Shown in pieces: positions 32,311-35,742 of a stretch of 35,742 nucleotides of DNA. The stretch comes from Clostridiales bacterium (GTDB lineage: Bacteria > Bacillota > Clostridia > Lachnospirales > WQUN01). The notes under the pieces were generated by a model. The model did not search any database. It had not been told where the DNA came from and worked only from the letters and a program-made list of their open reading frames with translations. Both the position numbers and the translations under genes were made by a program. The DNA lies in assembly GCA_031271295.1 (NCBI GenBank), contig JAISVZ010000174.1, positions 1-35,742 on the forward strand. Direction: 5' to 3'. Each line of letters opens with the position of its first letter. Within the stretch, counting starts at the first letter, position 1.

Positions 32311-32345
32311 AAAAAAACTGAGCGGCTAAGCGCTCAGTTTTTTTT
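32311..32345. terminator. Bidirectional terminator between flagellin and degV
   Basis: AAAACTGAGCG and CGCTCAGTTTT form the stem with loop GCTAAG; T-runs follow on both strands. Serves the convergent flagellin and degV genes. Confidence 0.92.
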
Positions 32346-32349
32346 AGTT

Positions 32350-33201
32350 TTATTTTTCAATTCCCGCAATTCCAACTCCGCCCGGCCCGCAGTGCGATGT
32401 TATAACCGAGCCTGTTTTAAGCCAAACAAATTCCTTAACGCCCGCTTCGCGAACGGCTTCCTCAACCTCAGCCCTAACGTCGGTATCTATGGAAACGGCA
32501 TAAACAAGAAAAACCTTTTCTTTATCAATGTTATACCTTGTAAAATAATCGTTTAACATTTTGCGGATAATTTTTTTCTTCGCGCCGGAATACTTTTTGG
32601 TTGAAATCATAAGCCCGTCTATAACTTCAATTAAAGGTTTCAGCCTTAAAAGCGACGCGCCCAAATACTGCGCGTTCGATACTCTTCCGCCCGCTCTAAG
32701 GTAATCCAAATTGCCGGGCAAAAAAGCAAACCTTGTTTTTGAAGCAATTTCTTCAACCTTTTTCTGAAGCTCCTCCGGCTGCGCTTCCGGGTTTTCCTTA
32801 ATGTATTCGGCCACTTGCATTACAACAAACGCATGGCCTATGGATACGTTTTTCGCGTCAACGCGGCAAATTTCAATTGAACCGTCGTCCGCGAAAACCG
32901 AACTTTGAAACCCTATTGAAAGCTGCGCCGAATAACAAATGTGCAAAATTGTGGAGTTGGGATCCTCCTCTTTTATCTGTTTGAAAATCGCCTCGAACTG
33001 GTCGGGGTTAACGCCCGCTGTTTTGGGAACCTTGCCGGTTTTATCGTAAAACGAGGTAAGCTCCTCCATTGAAACATCGCCGTCCAAATAATCCTTGCCG
33101 TCTATCTCTACATGCATTTTTGGTACGCGGATATCGTTATTTTCTATCATCTCGCGTGATAAATCCGCGCCGCTTTCCGCCACAATGATGTATTTTTTCA
33201 T
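32350..33201 (-). CDS. DegV family fatty-acid-binding protein
   Basis: 283 residues from MKKYIIVAESGADLS (ATG 33201, with GGAAGGA upstream; an in-frame start at 33225 is less likely). DegV proteins bind a fatty acid between two domains and hand it to FakA kinase for phosphorylation. Typical features: ESGADL near the N-terminus, PKTAGVNPDQF (the TSQPS-like fatty-acid carboxylate loop, here KTAGV), FLPGNLDYLRAGGRVSNAQ and the C-terminal TGSVITSHCGPGGVGI. No fakA gene is adjacent, which is common. Own promoter; ends at a shared terminator. Confidence 0.93.
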   Translation of the reverse strand: MKKYIIVAESGADLSREMIENNDIRVPKMHVEIDGKDYLDGDVSMEELTSFYDKTGKVPKTAGVNPDQFEAIFKQIKEEDPNSTILHICYSAQLSIGFQSSVFADDGSIEICRVDAKNVSIGHAFVVMQVAEYIKENPEAQPEELQKKVEEIASKTRFAFLPGNLDYLRAGGRVSNAQYLGASLLRLKPLIEVIDGLMISTKKYSGAKKKIIRKMLNDYFTRYNIDKEKVFLVYAVSIDTDVRAEVEEAVREAGVKEFVWLKTGSVITSHCGPGGVGIAGIEK

Positions 33202-33236
33202 ATCGTTAATTCCTTCCCCAAGCATACTTTGTTTTG

Positions 33237-33251
33237 TAAACGAAACGTTTA
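33237..33251. promoter_or_regulatory. Possible operator downstream of the degV promoter
   Basis: TAAACG-AAA-CGTTTA inverted repeat just after the -10. It resembles a CcpA cre half-site pair but has a 3-nt spacer, so the regulator is uncertain. Confidence 0.3.
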
Positions 33252-33256
33252 TAGTA

Positions 33257-33285
33257 AGTCTATATTATCTTTGTGTATATGTCAA
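33257..33285 (-). promoter_or_regulatory. Promoter of degV
   Basis: Minus strand TTGACA (285-280), 17 nt, TAGACT (262-257); about 56 bp before the start codon. Confidence 0.6.
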
Positions 33286-33452
33286 ATTCCTTAGTTTGGG
33301 CGGGCGCGGTTTAAAATTACAGTTAGCACGCCGTTATCGCCTTAAGGCGAAGCCAAAACGGATGTATTTATTCTTACACAAAAAAACCTTGTCTGAATAA
33401 GATAAAACAAGAACAATATTTCTAAGAACCGGTTTTGATTGGAGTGAACAGA

Positions 33453-34457
33453 ATGTCAATGCCTCAATTTCCTGACCCGCAAACCATACTAACTCAGGAG
33501 CAGGCGCTTAACGCAATAGTTACGTCCATAGCGATGGAGGAAACGGCGCTAAGCCACATAATTAACGCAGAAGGAGAAAAAATTCAGTACGCGATAGAAA
33601 ATTTAAAAAGGTGCGGTGACACGCGCCGGCTTGAAAACCTAAGAAAAATAAACGAAAGTGTTACTTCGATGCTTGAAACAATAAGCGACATGCAGTTGAT
33701 TTTGAAAAACAAACTCAAAGGCGCGTTGGAATACATGCCGGCATCCGGAGGTACGGGAGTGTGCCAGCCGTGCACTGATTTGCCTCCTTGCCCGCCGCCG
33801 TGTTCTTCGCGTCCGCCGTTGCCGCCTTGTTCGCCGTGTTCTTCTCATACGCCGCTGCCGCCGTGCCCGCCGCCGTGTTCGGGTTTGCCAACGCCGTCGC
33901 CATGCCCGCCGCCGTGTTCGGGTTTGCCAACGCCGCCTCCTTGCCCGCCGCCGTTCTTGCCTCCGTTTCCGCCGCCAAACCTGTACGATTTCTTGTATGA
34001 CGACGATTTTTGCGAAAACGCGGCATCGGATTTTTGCGCTTGCGCGGTAACAAAATACAGTTGGAAAGAGGGATGCCACTTATCTCTTGAGGAAGACGAA
34101 GATGACGGCTTGAGAAACGGCGCCTGCGCGGAACTCTTCCACAGGCGCGGGCATTCTATGGTACTTTTGCCGGCCGGTAAAAAGTACAAAATTATGCTCG
34201 ACTTGGAGTTTGGCTGCAAAACCTGCAACCCTGTTTCAATAGAATTAAGAATTGAGGACAAACTCGGAAACTGCGCAAAGGAGGATGTAAAGCTTTACAA
34301 CTTCAAAGAGGCGGAACGCTTTGTGTTTTTAACCGACACAATTATATGGAACGCTCCGAAGTACCGCGACGGGCTACTTTCCCTAAAACTGCTGCATCCC
34401 AAAATTTTAAATGTTAACGACGGCAATATAACGGTTTCGGAATTAATGACCGAATAA
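33453..34457 (+). CDS. Pro/Cys-rich protein with exosporium/spore-coat-like N-terminal domain
   Basis: 334 residues. The N-terminal helical domain (LTQEQALNAIVTSIAMEET, then LSHIINAEGEKIQY) resembles the N-terminus of clostridial collagen-like or spore-surface proteins, where it probably localises or assembles the chain. A following Pro/Cys-rich segment (104-175) consists of CPPPCSxLPTP-type repeats, then come an acidic Cys-containing linker and a C-terminal beta-type domain (about 230-334). The many cysteines suggest disulfide cross-linking, fitting a spore coat. No signal peptide is present, as usual for coat proteins made in the mother cell. Start ATG 33453 with TTGGAGTG upstream. A spore role is inference from the N-terminal domain and composition. 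Confidence 0.72.
   Translation: MSMPQFPDPQTILTQEQALNAIVTSIAMEETALSHIINAEGEKIQYAIENLKRCGDTRRLENLRKINESVTSMLETISDMQLILKNKLKGALEYMPASGGTGVCQPCTDLPPCPPPCSSRPPLPPCSPCSSHTPLPPCPPPCSGLPTPSPCPPPCSGLPTPPPCPPPFLPPFPPPNLYDFLYDDDFCENAASDFCACAVTKYSWKEGCHLSLEEDEDDGLRNGACAELFHRRGHSMVLLPAGKKYKIMLDLEFGCKTCNPVSIELRIEDKLGNCAKEDVKLYNFKEAERFVFLTDTIIWNAPKYRDGLLSLKLLHPKILNVNDGNITVSELMTE
33864..33941 (+). repeat. 39-bp tandem repeat inside the Pro/Cys-rich gene
   Basis: Two full units starting TGCCCGCCGCCGTGTTCGGG (33864-33902, 33903-33941) and a partial third, encoding CPPPCSGLPTPSP and CPPPCSGLPTPPP. More diverged related units precede it. Copy number is likely variable between strains. Confidence 0.9.
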
Positions 34458-34531
34458 ATTGTTGGTAACCGCATCTGCATAATTGTATTCGCCTTAGAAT
34501 AATAAAGGAGGCGCTTTTCTTTTCCCGGAAT

Positions 34532-34551
34532 GATGACATTTGAGTGTCATC
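34532..34551. repeat. GATGACA-N6-TGTCATC inverted repeat, copy 2
   Basis: Same arms and spacer length as 420-439, again preceded by GGAAT; a further half-site (GATGTCATTC) follows at 34564. Upstream of tRNA-Gln. Confidence 0.4.
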
Positions 34552-34617
34552 AATTAATACTATGATGTCATTCTTAACTCGCGCTTTGCAATCTGCATTC
34601 GACCTTAAAAATGGAAG

Positions 34618-34647
34618 TTGACAACGCAAACAATTTTGTGGTAGACT
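34618..34647 (+). promoter_or_regulatory. Promoter of tRNA-Gln
   Basis: TTGACA, 18 nt, TAGACT; predicted start about 13 nt before the mature tRNA. Confidence 0.7.
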
Positions 34648-34666
34648 TTGCAAAGTTTATGGTTAA

Positions 34667-34738
34667 TGGGCAGTCGCCAAGCGGTAAGGCAATGGACTCT
34701 GACTCCATCATTCGGGGGTTCAAATCCCTCCTGCCTAG
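34667..34738 (+). tRNA. tRNA-Gln (anticodon CUG)
   Basis: Full cloverleaf: acceptor TGGGCAG/CTGCCTA with discriminator G738, D-arm GCC/GGC, anticodon stem ATGGA/TCCAT around loop CTCTGAC (anticodon CTG, reading CAG), and T-arm GGGGG-TTCAAAT-CCCTC. No CCA encoded. Its 3' end faces an integrase gene and is the probable integration target. Confidence 0.95.
34711..34738 (+). other. Candidate attachment site (3' end of tRNA-Gln)
   Basis: T-arm and acceptor end of the tRNA next to a convergent integrase. By analogy with known tRNA-targeting elements this would be one att core, with the duplicate beyond the right edge of the window. The second copy is not visible, so this is inference. Confidence 0.35.
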
Positions 34739-34753
34739 TCAAGTTTTTCCTTG

Positions 34754-34793
34754 TAGAATCAAGCTTTCCTTGAAAGCTTGATTCTATTTTTTT
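34754..34793 (+). terminator. Terminator after tRNA-Gln
   Basis: A 15-bp perfect stem (TAGAATCAAGCTTTC with its complement), 3-nt loop CTT, then a T-run. Strong intrinsic terminator; the lost C-terminal reading frame of the integrase runs into it from the other strand. Confidence 0.93.
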
Positions 34794-34850
34794 GTGCTTT
34801 TTGTGTTTTGTCCACGGTTTTGTCCACGATTTCATTCACGCTTTGATTTT

Positions 34851-35639
34851 TCATGTGCCGAATTTTTTGAATTTTTCATTCAGCGTATCAGCAATATTTC
34901 GTTTTGCTTCAATATCCAAATGACCGTAGATATTCATCGTAGTTCCAATATCACCATGCCCCAACCACATTTGTATTTCCTTCATGCTGAATCCTAAATA
35001 CAAAAGGTAACTCGCCGCAGAATGCCGAAGGTCATGTAATCTGATAATGGGAAGCTTGTTTTTGATTAATATATCTTTAAAGTGCTTTGTAACATAGTTG
35101 GGCATAATCAGCCGCCCGTCAGCACGAGTAAAGATATATCCATCGTCAACATAATCATTCGGCTGTAAAAGCTTATTTTGTGCTTGATTTCTCTTAATCC
35201 GTTTCAGCATATCAATAATTATGCCGGGCATAGGTAAAGTACGGTAACTGCTTTTGTTTTTCGTTGAGTCCTTATGGTAAATTTTATTACAGTTTTGAAC
35301 AACGGTATGCTGAATTGTAAAGGTTTTGTTTTCGAAGCTGATTGCGCTCCACTTTAAACCCATGATTTCTGCTCTTCGCATTCCGTAAAACACGCCGAAT
35401 AGAATTATCCCCTCAAGAATATCGTTTTTCACAACCTCCAACAGTTCATCAATTTGCCTTTCGTTATAAAACTTTGCTCCGGTATATTTTATTTTTTTAG
35501 GCATATCTATACCTTTTACAGGGTTAAATGTAATTAACTTCTGTTTGATTGCTGAGTTAAAACATTTCGACAAATTCCACAGATGCTTTCTAACCGTGTT
35601 TGGTGAGGCTGTTTCAAGTTTGAAATTCACTGCTGTCAA
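34851..35639 (-). CDS. Tyrosine recombinase (phage/ICE-type integrase), N-terminally truncated
   Basis: 262 residues from a TTG, with no clear ribosome binding site. The catalytic domain is complete: GMRRAEIMGLKW (first Arg), RLHDLRHSAASYL (His-x-x-Arg), WLGHGDIGTTMNIYGH (His and nucleophile Tyr). Only the end of the core-binding domain remains (TVRKHLWNLSKCFNSAIKQK); the arm-binding domain and first helices, about 100 residues, are absent and an in-frame TAG lies 40 nt upstream. At the other end the frame stops at FKKFGT, while an overlapping frame continues MKNQSV then VDKTVDKTQKAQKN, a tail typical of such integrases. The gene points at tRNA-Gln, the usual arrangement for an element inserted there. 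Probably a decayed integrase, and a pseudogene in function. Confidence 0.8.
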   Translation of the reverse strand: MTAVNFKLETASPNTVRKHLWNLSKCFNSAIKQKLITFNPVKGIDMPKKIKYTGAKFYNERQIDELLEVVKNDILEGIILFGVFYGMRRAEIMGLKWSAISFENKTFTIQHTVVQNCNKIYHKDSTKNKSSYRTLPMPGIIIDMLKRIKRNQAQNKLLQPNDYVDDGYIFTRADGRLIMPNYVTKHFKDILIKNKLPIIRLHDLRHSAASYLLYLGFSMKEIQMWLGHGDIGTTMNIYGHLDIEAKRNIADTLNEKFKKFGT

Positions 35640-35742
35640 CTTAAGCCTAGAAAATCTAAAAAAATATTTGCAAAAATTCTAAAAAGCGCTTGACAAAAAC
35701 TCGAAAATAGTAACCTTCAAAATTAAAAGAACACATTTATTG

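Noticed and set aside
33380-33430. Sporulation sigma G-type promoter (TGAATA ... CAATATT) before the Pro/Cys-rich gene
   Set aside because: Spacing of 14 nt is too short and the -10 match poor.
33639-34079. 146-codon arginine-rich minus frame opposite the Pro/Cys repeat
   Set aside because: Direct by-product of the CCG-rich tandem repeat read in antisense.
34605-34835. 76-codon minus-strand frame across the tRNA containing TRQEGFEPPNDGVRVHC
   Set aside because: Translation of the tRNA's antisense strand; a well-known false ORF. Its first part is an alternative frame of the integrase tail.

Overview
The window looks like a chromosome segment of a Gram-positive, spore-forming, motile anaerobe of the Clostridia, most likely an uncultured gut or rumen type. 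The evidence is purine-rich ribosome binding sites, single-polypeptide PurL, PyrK/PyrD type 1B, DacF-like carboxypeptidase, DegV, a flagellin with a short D0 region, a Pro/Cys-rich protein with an exosporium-like N-terminus, a GH39 xylosidase and a YesM-type kinase. No taxon can be fixed from this sequence alone.

Layout. 1-6106 (all minus): 5' part of a Mg2+ transporter gene (mgtE), purL, and an orphan YesM-type sensor kinase. 6107-13944: a visibly AT-richer accessory island bounded by near-identical 34-bp inverted repeats (6329-6362 and 13911-13944). It carries a giant secreted protein (two CBM2-like modules, acidic linker, thrombospondin type 3-like calcium repeats, possible lytic-transglycosylase-like C-terminus) and two tandem membrane-anchored paralogs of unknown function. 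13963-19187 (minus): dacF-like gene, topA, dprA and a methyltransferase gene. 19392-22157 (plus): two tandem HtrA-type proteases, one exported or N-terminally anchored and one with a long cytosolic head. 22229-26855 (minus): YgjP-like metallopeptidase, Fe-S flavodoxin-family protein, pyrD, pyrK and a GH39 glycosidase.

26856-28721 is 1.87 kb without a credible gene. It holds a large foldback element: two arms of about 440-465 bp in inverted orientation, each able to form a long closing stem plus two internal hairpins, around a centre with a 40-bp perfect palindrome. An internally deleted relative lies at 6190-6283, so this is a dispersed repeat family and possibly a structured RNA or MITE-like element. 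28722-34457: a membrane diguanylate cyclase, a GalE-like epimerase, flagellin, DegV (minus) and the Pro/Cys-rich spore-type protein. 34618-35742: tRNA-Gln(CUG) followed by a convergent tyrosine recombinase that lacks its N-terminus and has a frameshifted C-terminal tail, probably the edge of a mobile element continuing past the window.

The observations most worth following are the foldback repeat family, the inverted-repeat-bounded island whose main gene has its signal-peptide N-region in another frame, and a PurL glutaminase domain in which the expected catalytic Cys is Ser.
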